DNA of 32,220 bases from Solobacterium sp. (GTDB lineage Bacteria > Bacillota_I > Bacilli_A > Erysipelotrichales > Erysipelotrichaceae). The DNA lies in contig JAFYHC010000011.1 of assembly GCA_017539385.1 (NCBI GenBank), positions 1 to 32,220 of the forward strand, in the 5' to 3' direction. This document shows positions 8,759-16,749 of this stretch, in pieces (positions within the stretch are counted from its first letter, which is position 1; every line of letters starts with the position of its first letter). Below the pieces are notes generated by a model that saw only the letters and a list, made by a program, of their open reading frames with translations, did not search any database and was not told the origin of the DNA. Made by a program: the position numbers and the translations under genes.

Positions 8759-9999
8759 ACACCTCCGATGGCAATGTTGGTATCCAGCTTGGTGATGATG
8801 GCTTTGTACTGTTCGTAGATCGCCGCATGATCCGGCAGAATGTCATCGGTCAGCTGTTCAAACGGATAGACTTTGACATTTGTACGGAGTGCCGGGTATT
8901 CCCCTTCGGTATAGGTGAATGTCAGGTCTGCACGTACATTCTCATAGCTGATCTCTGTAGTTCCGTCCGGATTTGTCTTCTTGACGATATCCAGTCCGGC
9001 ATTCATGCCAATGCGGTTGTCTACTTCGATCTGGGTGCTGATCATATTGCCCATTGCGAAGAAGACCGGTCTGCCGTTGACCCACTTGAATGGCTGGATG
9101 TCATGGGGATGGTTTCCGACAATGATATCTGCACCTGCTTCTGTCAGCTGCTCTGCCAGAGACATCTGCGATTCATTGACATCGTGGGAATACTCCGTTC
9201 CCCAGTGCATGGCAACGATGACTACATCGACCATGCCGTCTGCTTTTTTGACCTTATCCAGCATTTCCTGTTCATGTCCCGGATAGTAGTTGACGGTATA
9301 TGCATACGGTGCTTCGATGCCGTTGGTATGTTCGCAATACGATAAGAATGCATAGCTGATGCCGTTGACTTCCCCTGTTGCGATGGCATCGTATTCTTCC
9401 TGGGAACCGTTGATGCCCTGCATGATCATTTCGCCCTTCTTGGAATTGTACCAGGACAGTGCGCTGTTGACACCGGTCTCTCCCTTATCCAGACAGTGGT
9501 TGTTGGCTGTGGATACGAGGTTGAAGCCGTTCGATAACATGAACTGTGCAAATTCTTTCGGGCTGTTGAATGTCGGATAGCCGGAAAGACCAAGCTCTGT
9601 ACCGCCGATCAGTGTCTCCTGGTTGAAATACTGCAGGTCGTACGGACGGGCCACATCCATAAGCAGATTCAATTGCTTGCCAAAGTCGAAGCCGTTCTCT
9701 GTTTTTGCATCTTCGTATACCGATTCATGCAGTAAGGCATCCCCTGTCAGGAACAAGGAAGCTCTTTGTTCCGTGGACTGTGCTTCCGGTGTCGTTTCCG
9801 GTGTATTGGCAGGTTCCTGTCCCGGATCGACTTCAATGACCGGTGCTTCCGGTGTTGCCATTCCGCCGGTCGGTTTGTCATCTGTCTTCTTGCTGTTGGG
9901 ACGGATGAATACCACCCAGCCCAGTCCTGCGCAAATTAACATTGCCAGTGCTATGATCGCATACACTGCGCTCTTTCTCAGACGTCTGCGTTTTGCCAT
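8755..9999 (-). CDS. CapA/PgsA-like poly-gamma-glutamate-type phosphoesterase-fold protein, membrane-anchored
   Basis: A 414-residue protein with a basic N-terminus (MAKRRRLRKS), one membrane segment (about residues 11-31) and a Pro/Thr/Glu-rich linker to about residue 80. An extracellular PGA_cap domain follows. Its family motifs are visible in order: FLTGDALL, NQETLIGG, STANNHCLDKG, AMHWGTEYSH, GNHPHDIQPF and FAMGN, all metal-ligand motifs of the calcineurin-like fold. Relatives include CapA of the Bacillus capsule system, but there is no capB or capC beside it, so capsule production is not supported. The pairing with a VanY-type peptidase suggests a cell-wall role. GGAGGG lies 4 nt before ATG and overlaps the vanY stop codon. 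Confidence 0.9.
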   Translation of the reverse strand: MAKRRRLRKSAVYAIIALAMLICAGLGWVVFIRPNSKKTDDKPTGGMATPEAPVIEVDPGQEPANTPETTPEAQSTEQRASLFLTGDALLHESVYEDAKTENGFDFGKQLNLLMDVARPYDLQYFNQETLIGGTELGLSGYPTFNSPKEFAQFMLSNGFNLVSTANNHCLDKGETGVNSALSWYNSKKGEMIMQGINGSQEEYDAIATGEVNGISYAFLSYCEHTNGIEAPYAYTVNYYPGHEQEMLDKVKKADGMVDVVIVAMHWGTEYSHDVNESQMSLAEQLTEAGADIIVGNHPHDIQPFKWVNGRPVFFAMGNMISTQIEVDNRIGMNAGLDIVKKTNPDGTTEISYENVRADLTFTYTEGEYPALRTNVKVYPFEQLTDDILPDHAAIYEQYKAIITKLDTNIAIGGV

Positions 10000-10008
10000 T
10001 GTCCCTCC

Positions 10009-10827
10009 TTAGTCGGCGTAATCTCCGCCTTCAATTCCGAAGTATTCTTCAAATGTATAGAATACGTCTCTGTTATAGATCTTTGTGGCATATTCCACGC
10101 CGATATAGCGGAAATGCCATGGTTCATAGGCATATCCGGTGATGTCTTCCTTATCTTTTGGATACCGCATGATGAAGCCGTATTCATGTGCGTGATCCCG
10201 CAGCCATGCGCCTTCCACGGTGTCTTCGAATGAACGTGACAGGTCCGTGGATGTATCGCTTACACCGCACAGGTCCGTTGCCAGTCCTGTCTGATGATCG
10301 GAGTATCCCGGACGGGATGAGATCGTATCTGCATATTCCTTTCCGCGGTTGGCTACATAGCCATTGTAGAAATATGCCTGCAGGTCTTCGGAGCGGTATC
10401 CCGATCCCAGTACCAGTGTGACGCCTTCCTGCTCTGCCGCCGCAAACATCTGTTCGATGGCTGTCGCTGCTTCCTGGCGCATCTGCCAGTCCCCATAACG
10501 GGTAATGACATTGGGCTGTACCAGGTCAGCCGGTTCATATCCCTCAGGCAGACGGTGCTTCTTATTAGCTACGATCAGATAACTGTTTGTATCATAGAAC
10601 ACCGGGTCACTTTCCCCATACGGCTCCGGTTCCGGTGTCGGTGTGGGTTCCGGTGTTGGCTCCGGAGTCGTTTCCGGTGTTGTTTCGGGTGTCGGTGTTG
10701 GTTCCGCAGTCTGTTCGGGAGTGCTTTCCCCTTCCTGCGGCTTATTGATCTTATACAGGGTCAGTCCGCCCACTGCCAGCAGGATCACCAGCAGCACCAG
10801 ACAAATCACCCGCAGTGCTTTTGTCAT
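10009..10827 (-). CDS. VanY-type D-alanyl-D-alanine carboxypeptidase (M15B), membrane-anchored
   Basis: A 272-residue zinc peptidase. One N-terminal membrane segment (residues 5-25) leads into a Pro/Thr/Glu repeat linker (about 36-70) and then the M15B domain. Zinc ligands His178 and Asp185 (SDHQTGLATD) and His238, with catalytic Glu235 (EPWHFRY), are present, as is the conserved SGYRS motif. It should trim terminal D-Ala from peptidoglycan stem peptides outside the membrane. The frame is open up to 10989, but that part covers a terminator. ATG 10827 has AGGAGG 6 nt upstream and opens directly into the membrane helix. It is the first gene of an operon with the CapA-like and NimA-like genes, with a 9 nt gap to the next. 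A TTGACG element at 10887-10882 could be a -35, but I see no good -10. No vancomycin-resistance genes accompany it. Confidence 0.92.
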   Translation of the reverse strand: MTKALRVICLVLLVILLAVGGLTLYKINKPQEGESTPEQTAEPTPTPETTPETTPEPTPEPTPTPEPEPYGESDPVFYDTNSYLIVANKKHRLPEGYEPADLVQPNVITRYGDWQMRQEAATAIEQMFAAAEQEGVTLVLGSGYRSEDLQAYFYNGYVANRGKEYADTISSRPGYSDHQTGLATDLCGVSDTSTDLSRSFEDTVEGAWLRDHAHEYGFIMRYPKDKEDITGYAYEPWHFRYIGVEYATKIYNRDVFYTFEEYFGIEGGDYAD

Positions 10828-10908
10828 AGTTTCCTCCTTGATGGATATCGTTACTATCGTATCACAAATGCTTCCATTCAGCGTCAAAAGCAGGCATCCA
10901 TGCATACG

Positions 10909-10946
10909 AAAAAACTGTATGCCATGTATCGTAACAGCATACAGTT
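10909..10946 (-). terminator. Rho-independent terminator of queT
   Basis: On the minus strand AACTGTATGC (10946-10937) pairs with GCATACAGTT (10922-10913) around a 14 nt loop and is followed by a T run. It lies about 30 nt after the queT stop and before vanY. Confidence 0.8.
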
Positions 10947-10978
10947 CTCTGTGTTTGCGGCTGACGTTTGTTTTACTG

Positions 10979-11500
10979 CTATTGTGCAAATGCGTGTCTG
11001 CGGAAGATCTCTGTTTTTTCGAGTGCTTTGATCAGGAACCAGCCAATGATGACACTGATTAGTTCTCCCGCTGCTACTTCCAGGCCGCAGATGATCGATC
11101 CGGTAACGACGTTGTCCGGGAACAGCATCACACCCAGTTCAATACCGACGATGACCATGTTGAAGACAACAGGCATCAGGATGCTCAATACCGGTACGCC
11201 ATGGACCTTGCGGTCACGGAAATAGTATGTGCAGACAGCTGCGCCAAACGTCGCAAATGTACCGATAACGGAATCCAGCATACCGGTCGGATTTACACCG
11301 GTCATGGCTCCGATCAGATTGGTCAGGAAGCAGCCCAGTGTGACACCCCAGATCCCATCCTTATATATTAATGGGAGCAGTGTCAGTGCTTCTGCAATGC
11401 GCACCTGAATGTTTCCGAAGGAAAACGGTGCGAGTGCCAGTGAAACAGCGGTGTACACCGCGGCGATCATAGCGATCTGCGTTAATCTTTTTGTATTCAT
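10979..11500 (-). CDS. queT: QueT-family ECF transporter S component (queuosine precursor uptake)
   Basis: A 173-residue integral membrane protein with the signature NIQVRIAEALTLLPLIYKDG and a second conserved stretch GCFLTNLIGAMTG, both typical of the QueT family (PF06177). It has five to six hydrophobic segments. QueT is the substrate-binding subunit of an energy-coupling-factor transporter for a queuosine precursor. It needs the shared EcfA/A'/T module encoded elsewhere. The start has AAGGAG 5 nt upstream. The leader holds a candidate preQ1-I riboswitch, which supports the assignment independently, since queT is a known member of that regulon. It is a single-gene unit with its own promoter and terminator. 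Confidence 0.92.
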   Translation of the reverse strand: MNTKRLTQIAMIAAVYTAVSLALAPFSFGNIQVRIAEALTLLPLIYKDGIWGVTLGCFLTNLIGAMTGVNPTGMLDSVIGTFATFGAAVCTYYFRDRKVHGVPVLSILMPVVFNMVIVGIELGVMLFPDNVVTGSIICGLEVAAGELISVIIGWFLIKALEKTEIFRRHAFAQ

Positions 11501-11505
11501 TTTTT

Positions 11506-11545
11506 CTCCTTATTTTCGTTTTACGTCGGGTAGCCGCTACCGACG
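11506..11545 (-). promoter_or_regulatory. Candidate preQ1-I riboswitch in the queT leader
   Basis: On the minus strand CGTCGG (11545-11540) pairs with CCGACG (11528-11523). The loop contains CTAC before the 3' arm. An A-rich tail (TAAAACGAAAATAA) then runs directly into the AAGGAG ribosome binding site. This small hairpin plus A-rich tail ending at the Shine-Dalgarno is the preQ1-I layout. There, the tail pairs with the loop to form a pseudoknot that blocks translation when ligand is bound. The gene it controls, queT, fits. The exact pseudoknot pairing is uncertain; a short CG in the tail (11518-11517) may contribute. Confidence 0.68.
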
Positions 11546-11565
11546 GTGGTTTCCCACAATGCTGT

Positions 11566-11593
11566 ATTATACCTGTATCTTCAAAATATGCAA
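11566..11593 (-). promoter_or_regulatory. queT promoter
   Basis: TTGCAT (11593-11588), 16 bp spacer, then a perfect TATAAT (11571-11566) on the minus strand. Transcription would begin near 11559, giving a leader of about 59 nt that contains the whole candidate riboswitch. Confidence 0.65.
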
Positions 11594-11678
11594 TGTACAA
11601 TGACCGGGATGATATGTATGTCCTGTATGAAGAGAATATTATTAATATATGCGTGCATGGTATTTCTGTGTATTATAA

Positions 11679-11707
11679 AAGGCATCTGTATTTGTCACAA
11701 ATGCCTT
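11679..11707 (-). terminator. Possible terminator after the S9 peptidase-Nudix operon
   Basis: AAGGCAT (11707-11701) pairs with ATGCCTT (11685-11679) on the minus strand around a 15 nt loop, followed by TT then AT-rich sequence. The T tract is weak. It is about 95 nt after the Nudix stop and upstream of the queT promoter. Confidence 0.4.
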
Positions 11708-11799
11708 GTTTATGCTTGTTTTTGCAATGATGCGGAAGGGGAGGCGCGCCATTTCTCAGCGCAATGTTTCCGCTTCGTCCGCGCCACTATGCATGCATG

Positions 11800-12342
11800 T
11801 TATTTCTGACGTGCTTTCATCTGCTGAATGAGCAGGGCCATGCACATGGTCTTTGCATCCGGGATCTTTCCTTCCACCGCTGCATCGATGATCTCATCCA
11901 GGCTCATGCGGGACAGATTGAGGTATTCATCCGCATCCAGATGCTGGCCACGGTAGGCACCTTTCTTCGTATAGTAGAAATCAACGACTTCCGAATCATA
12001 GGCAGGGGTAGGAAACATCTTTCCAAGATATACAAAGTCCGTGCCTTCATAGCCGGTCTCTTCTACGATCTCACGCTTTGCTGTGGTAAGCGGGTCTTCA
12101 CCGTATTCCTTCTTGCCGGCAGGGAATTCGATCGTTACGCATTCCTGGGCATAGCGGTATTGTGTGACCATGAAGAATTTTCCTTCTTCATCTTCCATGG
12201 CAATGCCTACGCCGCCGGGATGTTCTACTACTTCACGGGGAACGATATCACCCTCCGGTGTACGGGCTGTATCCGAACGCACCGTGATGATCTTTCCGTC
12301 ATATACGATTTCTTTCTTCAGTGTTTCTTCTTTCATATTCAT
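11800..12342 (-). CDS. Nudix hydrolase, ADP-ribose pyrophosphatase-like
   Basis: A 180-residue Nudix protein with a complete Nudix box at residues 76-98 (G76, E82, then REIVEETGY). The preceding phrase QYRYAQECVTIEFPAG is typical of the ADP-ribose pyrophosphatase (NudF/YqkG) subfamily. That subfamily cleaves ADP-ribose to AMP and ribose-5-phosphate with Mg2+. The length and cytoplasmic character match. A GAGGAAC site precedes the ATG. It lies 19 nt after the S9 peptidase gene on the same strand and probably shares its transcript. The precise substrate is inferred from family resemblance. Confidence 0.9.
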   Translation of the reverse strand: MNMKEETLKKEIVYDGKIITVRSDTARTPEGDIVPREVVEHPGGVGIAMEDEEGKFFMVTQYRYAQECVTIEFPAGKKEYGEDPLTTAKREIVEETGYEGTDFVYLGKMFPTPAYDSEVVDFYYTKKGAYRGQHLDADEYLNLSRMSLDEIIDAAVEGKIPDAKTMCMALLIQQMKARQK

Positions 12343-12361
12343 AGCTGGTTCCTCACTGTTC

Positions 12362-14344
12362 TTATTTTACCGCAGTATGTTTATCAAACCAGCCTGTGAT
12401 TTCATTCAGGCGGCGGATGCGGTGGGATGGTTTCCCGCTGCGGGAGAGTTCATGGTTTTCCCCGTGGAAAATCACAAGACGTGTTTCAATGTTGCGGACT
12501 GCCAGTGCCTGCATCATCTGGATGCCTTCGGGAAGCGGACAGCGGTAGTCTTTATCACTGTGAATAAACAATGTCGGTGTCTTTACATTGTCCGCATACC
12601 GGAGAGGGGAGTGTTCCCAGAGTTTTGCGGTATTTGCATCTCCAAACAGACCCGGTGCACCGCACTGGTCCGGTCCAAAGTACAATCCGATATCACTGAT
12701 GAAAGACATGGAGATCCAGTTGGAGATGGAACGCTGTGAAGCAGCGCAGCAGAAGCGGTCTGTATGCGTAATGATCCAGTTGGTCATGAAGCCGCCGTAG
12801 GAACCGCCTGTCTCACAGACACGCTTTGGATCAATATTCGGATATGCCGCAAGCACTGCATCGGTGAAATCCATCAGGTTGTTGAAATCCACATACCCGT
12901 ACCTGTCACGGATGTCCGCAAATGCATCGTCTCTTCCATCCGATCCGCGGATATTGGTATAGAAGACAAAGTAGCCCTTTGAAGCCCATACCTGCATCTC
13001 ATGGAAGAAGATATCACTGTAGATGGCACGCGGTCCGCCATGTACATCCAATACAGCAGGGTATTTCTTCTTCGGGTCAAAGTCCTTTGGCATTAATACC
13101 CAGCCATGGAGTTTTTCGCCCTCACTGGTGTAATCGATACGCTGTGGTTCTGCGACATATTTATCATTTAATACATCGGTATTCAATGCAGTGATCTGGT
13201 GCGCATTCCTGCCATCCAGATCCATTTCCCATATCTCACCAAGACTGTCTTTTGTCTCACGGGCAAAGGCAATTGCCTTGTCGGAAACATCCAGGAAGAA
13301 GAGGGCACCGCCTGCATCAAACAGCACGGTTTTGTTCCTATCTGCATCGTATTTCCAGATGCAGGTATGATCGTCGTCTGTCGCAAGTGTATATACTGCA
13401 TCATTGTGCACCACGCTGCTCTTTCCGCCGCCCAGCATCGTATCGCCGGCCACGGAATTATAGAGACTGCGGTGGGGATCCAGGACTGTTTCGATCCTGC
13501 CGTCATGGATCACACAGATATTGGCTGTCTCATTGACACCATATTCCTTCATATCAGAAGCCTGTGCATACAGCTGGCCATTCAGAATCATGAGGCCGCC
13601 GATACTGTGGGTGTTTTTGCCATACAGCGTCTCTTTCTTCTTTGTATCAGTATGATACGCATAGACTCTGGTATACAAAGACATGCGGCGGTCCTTGGTA
13701 TTGCCTGCATAATAGACCGTATCATCCTGTACGATGAATTCCGAGACATCAAATAATGGTGCTGTAATGCGGCGTATACGGATCGTTTCGCCCGTTTCCA
13801 CCATGAACAGAGCTGTCCGCTGTCCGTTCACAAAACCGGCACCGTTGAACCAGAAGGGGACTTCATCCACGACCTGATAGTCGGCTTCTTTCTTGCGTCC
13901 TTCGGATTTCTTTTTGCGTGTTTCTGCACTGTCTTTGTACGCATCCGGGTCGTTCTTATCGATCGAAGCTGTCACTGCATACAGACCGTCATGTACTTTC
14001 TTCATCTGGCTGAGTGCGAAGGGGAGTTCGATCCATTTTTGAGCTTCACCGCCCGTCACATCGATCTTATACAATTCTGTTATACCCGGTGTGCTGTCCG
14101 GTACCTGTCTTGTCACGATCAGATGGCTGTCGTCATCCCACAATACGATCGACGTACTCAGTGTAGCAGTCAATTGCTTCGCTGCACCATCTTTCGCGAT
14201 CCATACATCCCGGTGATAGGTATCCTTGTCTTCCACTGCCTGTGCACACTGGAAGGCAAGCCATGTCCCATCCGGGCTGTACTGCAGATTCTCCGGATAA
14301 CGGAAAGAGAGGAGGTCTCTGATTTCTACTGGTTTCTGTTTCAT
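12362..14344 (-). CDS. S9 family (prolyl oligopeptidase-type) serine peptidase
   Basis: A 660-residue protein. Residues about 1-390 contain WD40/TolB-like beta-propeller repeats (for example YSPDGTWLAFQ and DVWIAKDG). The C-terminal part is an alpha/beta-hydrolase peptidase domain with HGGPRAIYSD, Ser515 in GGSYGGFMTNW, the Asp in HSDKDYRCPL and the His in GENHELSR. This is the S9C acylaminoacyl-peptidase/DPP layout, acting on short peptides in the cytoplasm; no signal peptide is present. AGAGGT lies 8 nt before the ATG. It is first in an operon with the Nudix gene and diverges from the 14477 gene across a region with a 13 bp inverted repeat. Confidence 0.93.
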   Translation of the reverse strand: MKQKPVEIRDLLSFRYPENLQYSPDGTWLAFQCAQAVEDKDTYHRDVWIAKDGAAKQLTATLSTSIVLWDDDSHLIVTRQVPDSTPGITELYKIDVTGGEAQKWIELPFALSQMKKVHDGLYAVTASIDKNDPDAYKDSAETRKKKSEGRKKEADYQVVDEVPFWFNGAGFVNGQRTALFMVETGETIRIRRITAPLFDVSEFIVQDDTVYYAGNTKDRRMSLYTRVYAYHTDTKKKETLYGKNTHSIGGLMILNGQLYAQASDMKEYGVNETANICVIHDGRIETVLDPHRSLYNSVAGDTMLGGGKSSVVHNDAVYTLATDDDHTCIWKYDADRNKTVLFDAGGALFFLDVSDKAIAFARETKDSLGEIWEMDLDGRNAHQITALNTDVLNDKYVAEPQRIDYTSEGEKLHGWVLMPKDFDPKKKYPAVLDVHGGPRAIYSDIFFHEMQVWASKGYFVFYTNIRGSDGRDDAFADIRDRYGYVDFNNLMDFTDAVLAAYPNIDPKRVCETGGSYGGFMTNWIITHTDRFCCAASQRSISNWISMSFISDIGLYFGPDQCGAPGLFGDANTAKLWEHSPLRYADNVKTPTLFIHSDKDYRCPLPEGIQMMQALAVRNIETRLVIFHGENHELSRSGKPSHRIRRLNEITGWFDKHTAVK

Positions 14345-14364
14345 GATGGTATACCTCTGTTTCT

Positions 14365-14397
14365 GTATTCATACTATCACCGACATAGCATGAATAC
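14365..14397. repeat. 13 bp inverted repeat in a divergent promoter region (candidate operator)
   Basis: GTATTCATACTAT (14365-14377) and ATAGCATGAATAC (14385-14397) are inverted repeats with one mismatch and a 7 bp centre. They lie 20 bp upstream of the S9 peptidase start and 80 bp upstream of the phosphoesterase start. No T run follows on either strand, so it is not a typical terminator; a regulator-binding site is more likely. Confidence 0.55.
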
Positions 14398-14476
14398 CTG
14401 TTTTTAAGGAAATAACGGTATTTTTCTTTGTAAATTTCCTATATTATATATGAGCGTCTTTCGAAGGAGGACCGTT

Positions 14477-15997
14477 ATGGCTGAACGTATTCGTATTTTA
14501 GTAACATCAGATCTGCATGGAACGCTGTTCCCGCAGGATGAACTGTCCGGTGCTTTGCACGATGCAGGACTTGCCCGCATCCGCACACTGGTATCGTATC
14601 TGCGCAATGATCGTACATTGTTAGTGGATAATGGAGATGCATTCTGCGGTGCACCGCTGACTTCCTATCATATGTCCCGGTATCCGGATGAGATCCAGCC
14701 GGTGACGAAACTGATGCAGGAAATGAAATATGATTATATCAATCTGGGCAACCATGATTTCTCATGCGGCACCGAAGCACTCATGATGCACGTACAGAAT
14801 GTCGGTGCACCATGTATCACCGGCAATCTGCTGTTCCATGGCAAGCCGTTTGGACCGACGTATGCCGTCCGCAAGATCGGGGAATATAAAGTTGTTCTCT
14901 TCGGCGTCACTTCCTCATTTACGGCATTGACAGAACCAAGCCGCAATCTGCGTCATTTCCAGCTGAAAGATGCCGTCGCATGTGCACGCAAGGCAGTCAG
15001 TGCAATACGCCGCATGGAGAATCCGGATCTTGTCATTGGCATGTATCATGGCGGATTTACCACTGATCCTGCTACAGGTGCTTCTTTGAAGGCAGACGCA
15101 AAAGAAAACGAAGGCAATGAAATTCTTTCCATTCCCGGCATCGATGTCCTGATCACCGGTCACCAGCATCTTTCGCTGGTTGGAAAGCAGTTGGATACTA
15201 CCTATGTGCAGACCGCTGCCAATGGTCAGGAGATCGCCATGATCGATATCGATCCAAAGACAAGAGAATGCGAAGCACGTCTGCTCAAGGCAGATGTGGA
15301 TGCGGATGAAGAATTCCTGGATCCGATCCGGAAGGAATATGAAGAATGCCAGAACTGGCTGGAAGAAGACCTCGCACACTGCAGCGATGATCTTACTGTT
15401 GCAGTGCCGTCTGAAGCACGTATGGATCCATCCGGCTTTGCATCATTGATCAATCACATCCAGATGGAAACCACCGGTGCCCAGTTATCTGCCTATGCGT
15501 TCTCCGACTCCTGCAAGGGATTCCCGGAAGTCGTCAAGCGCAGAGATCTCTTCCGCATTGCCAATCCATTCGGTGCATTCCTCGTCAAGAAGATCACCGG
15601 CAAGGTACTGCGTGAATATCTTGAAAAGTGCGCAGAATTCTGGACAATTAAAGATACGCACATTGCCCAGGCTTCCCGCTATGAAACACCAAAGCCGCTC
15701 CATGGACGCTATGACATGGTCAGCGGCGTGGATTACACGATCAAGGTAACCAACGATATCGGTGAACGCATCGTTTCTTTGACTTACCAGGGACAGCCGG
15801 TCGAAGACGATCAGGAATTCACCATCTGTCTGAACCGTTACCGCGCCGCAGGGGGAGGGGACTTCCCGATGTTAAAGGATCTGCCCGCTGCCGGTACCTA
15901 TACACGCGATCTGATGCATATGTGCGAAGAATGGTTCAAGGACCACCCCGTACTGTCCCGCATCCAGGACGCTACAGTCATCACACTGACCAAATAA
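14477..15997 (+). CDS. Cytoplasmic 5'-nucleotidase/2',3'-cyclic-nucleotide phosphodiesterase-like metallophosphoesterase
   Basis: A 506-residue protein of the UshA/CpdB/YfkN group. The N-terminal calcineurin-like domain carries the metal-binding motifs SDLHGTL (D12, H14), DNGDAFCG (D54), GNHDF (N92, H93), MYHGGF (H191) and GHQHLS (H229, H231). The C-terminal half contains a 5_nucleotid_C domain (phrases RIANPFGAFLVKKITGKVLR and CLNRYRAAGGGDFPML). Most relatives are secreted, but here no signal peptide precedes the first motif, so it should act in the cytoplasm. The frame is open from 14450, but AAGGAGG sits 6 nt before ATG 14477. It ends 5 nt before a strong terminator and appears to be a single-gene unit. 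Confidence 0.9.
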   Translation: MAERIRILVTSDLHGTLFPQDELSGALHDAGLARIRTLVSYLRNDRTLLVDNGDAFCGAPLTSYHMSRYPDEIQPVTKLMQEMKYDYINLGNHDFSCGTEALMMHVQNVGAPCITGNLLFHGKPFGPTYAVRKIGEYKVVLFGVTSSFTALTEPSRNLRHFQLKDAVACARKAVSAIRRMENPDLVIGMYHGGFTTDPATGASLKADAKENEGNEILSIPGIDVLITGHQHLSLVGKQLDTTYVQTAANGQEIAMIDIDPKTRECEARLLKADVDADEEFLDPIRKEYEECQNWLEEDLAHCSDDLTVAVPSEARMDPSGFASLINHIQMETTGAQLSAYAFSDSCKGFPEVVKRRDLFRIANPFGAFLVKKITGKVLREYLEKCAEFWTIKDTHIAQASRYETPKPLHGRYDMVSGVDYTIKVTNDIGERIVSLTYQGQPVEDDQEFTICLNRYRAAGGGDFPMLKDLPAAGTYTRDLMHMCEEWFKDHPVLSRIQDATVITLTK

Positions 15998-16002
15998 TTA
16001 TG

Positions 16003-16030
16003 CCTGCACGCATGTGTGCAGGTTTTTTTT
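16003..16030 (+). terminator. Rho-independent terminator of the phosphoesterase gene
   Basis: CCTGCAC (16003-16009) pairs with GTGCAGG (16016-16022) and is followed by eight T residues, 5 nt after the stop codon. Confidence 0.9.
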
Positions 16031-16116
16031 CTCCCCCCGGTATGGAATGATGCATATTTCCGTGGTATTATGAAAGTGCACCTCCTTTCAAAGCAGTGTG
16101 TGCAAAAAAATGGGAT

Positions 16117-16148
16117 GGTAAAAGGGTCAGGAAACTGGCCCTTTTACC
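16117..16148 (-). other. Long stem-loop between convergent genes
   Basis: GGTAAAAGGGTCA (16117-16129) pairs with TGGCCCTTTTACC (16136-16148) over 13 bp with one G-U pair and a 6 nt loop. On the minus strand it is followed 7 nt later by a run of seven T residues (16110-16104). It may be a backup terminator for the 16613-16200 gene, downstream of the primary one at 16172-16199. Confidence 0.5.
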
Positions 16149-16171
16149 ATGTTCAGCACTCTCACGCGTAT

Positions 16172-16199
16172 AAAAAAAAGACAGTGCTTTCACACTGTC
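16172..16199 (-). terminator. Rho-independent terminator of the 16613-16200 gene
   Basis: On the minus strand GACAGTG (16199-16193), loop TGAAAG, CACTGTC (16186-16180), then eight T residues, immediately after the stop codon. Confidence 0.9.
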
Positions 16200-16613
16200 C
16201 TAATCATGCCAGATGACGACATGGTCATCGCTGCCCTTGCCGATGCCTAAGGCCGCAAATGTCAATAATATGATAATGGCAAATGCACCAACCATACTCA
16301 CAAGAACGAATGGAAGGGCAATCATCTCCAATACCGAATTGCACCTGCTGAGACACCCAAGAAACCGGATCAATCCGATAATACCCAAACCGAATCCGAT
16401 CACGATGGCATTAAACAATTCCATGCCTGTGATGGGCTCGTGACCCTTCGCAATGAAGAACGTGTAGATGAGGAAGCCATCGATAGCGATTGCACCAACG
16501 ATGAGGAATACATCCATCAATCCAAAGATCCTGGACCAGTGCGACCGTAACGGCAATACCAATATCAAGCCGAGAACACTTAATACACCAAACGCTTTCA
16601 ACAAGAATTCCAT
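16200..16613 (-). CDS. Small four-helix membrane protein, function unknown
   Basis: I do not recognise a family. From ATG 16613 it has 137 residues with about four membrane segments: KAFGVLSVLGLILVLP, VFLIVGAIAIDGFLIYTFF, AIVIGFGLGIIGLIRFLG and IALPFVLVSMVGAFAIIIL. It ends in a short hydrophilic tail with SDDHVVIWHD. The frame is open to 16736, but GGGAGG lies 5 nt before ATG 16613 and the upstream part covers a candidate promoter and the terminator of the neighbouring gene. It is a single-gene unit with a strong terminator. Confidence 0.75.
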   Translation of the reverse strand: MEFLLKAFGVLSVLGLILVLPLRSHWSRIFGLMDVFLIVGAIAIDGFLIYTFFIAKGHEPITGMELFNAIVIGFGLGIIGLIRFLGCLSRCNSVLEMIALPFVLVSMVGAFAIIILLTFAALGIGKGSDDHVVIWHD

Positions 16614-16655
16614 GATTACCTCCCTCTTATGCAGCGTTTCCTTATCTGCAGGCTT

Positions 16656-16683
16656 ATTGTACGGGATATCACACCGCCATGAA
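16656..16683 (-). promoter_or_regulatory. Possible promoter of the 16613-16200 gene
   Basis: TTCATG (16683-16678), 16 bp spacer, TACAAT (16661-16656) on the minus strand, about 43 nt before the start codon. The -10 matches five of six consensus bases; the -35 is weak. Confidence 0.4.
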
Positions 16684-16697
16684 TCACGGGGGGTTGA

Positions 16698-16726
16698 AAA
16701 TGACCGGGATATCACCCCGGTCATTT
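16698..16726 (-). terminator. Terminator of the enoate-reductase-like gene
   Basis: AAATGACCGGG (16726-16716) pairs perfectly with CCCGGTCATTT (16708-16698) around a 7 nt loop on the minus strand, 24 nt after the stop codon. The T run is only four residues, so efficiency is uncertain. Confidence 0.65.
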
Positions 16727-16749
16727 GATACAGCAATATGTGCGATCGG

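Noticed and set aside
8755..9999. Poly-gamma-glutamate capsule locus
   Set aside because: Only a CapA-like gene is present; capB, capC and capD-like genes are absent.
10600..10740. Short tandem-like repeats that could suggest a repeat array
   Set aside because: They encode the Pro/Thr/Glu linker of the VanY-type protein; no spacers or CRISPR-type repeats are present.
10828..10989. Upstream extension of the VanY frame to 10989
   Set aside because: It spans the queT terminator, and the start at 10827 has AGGAGG and opens into the membrane helix.
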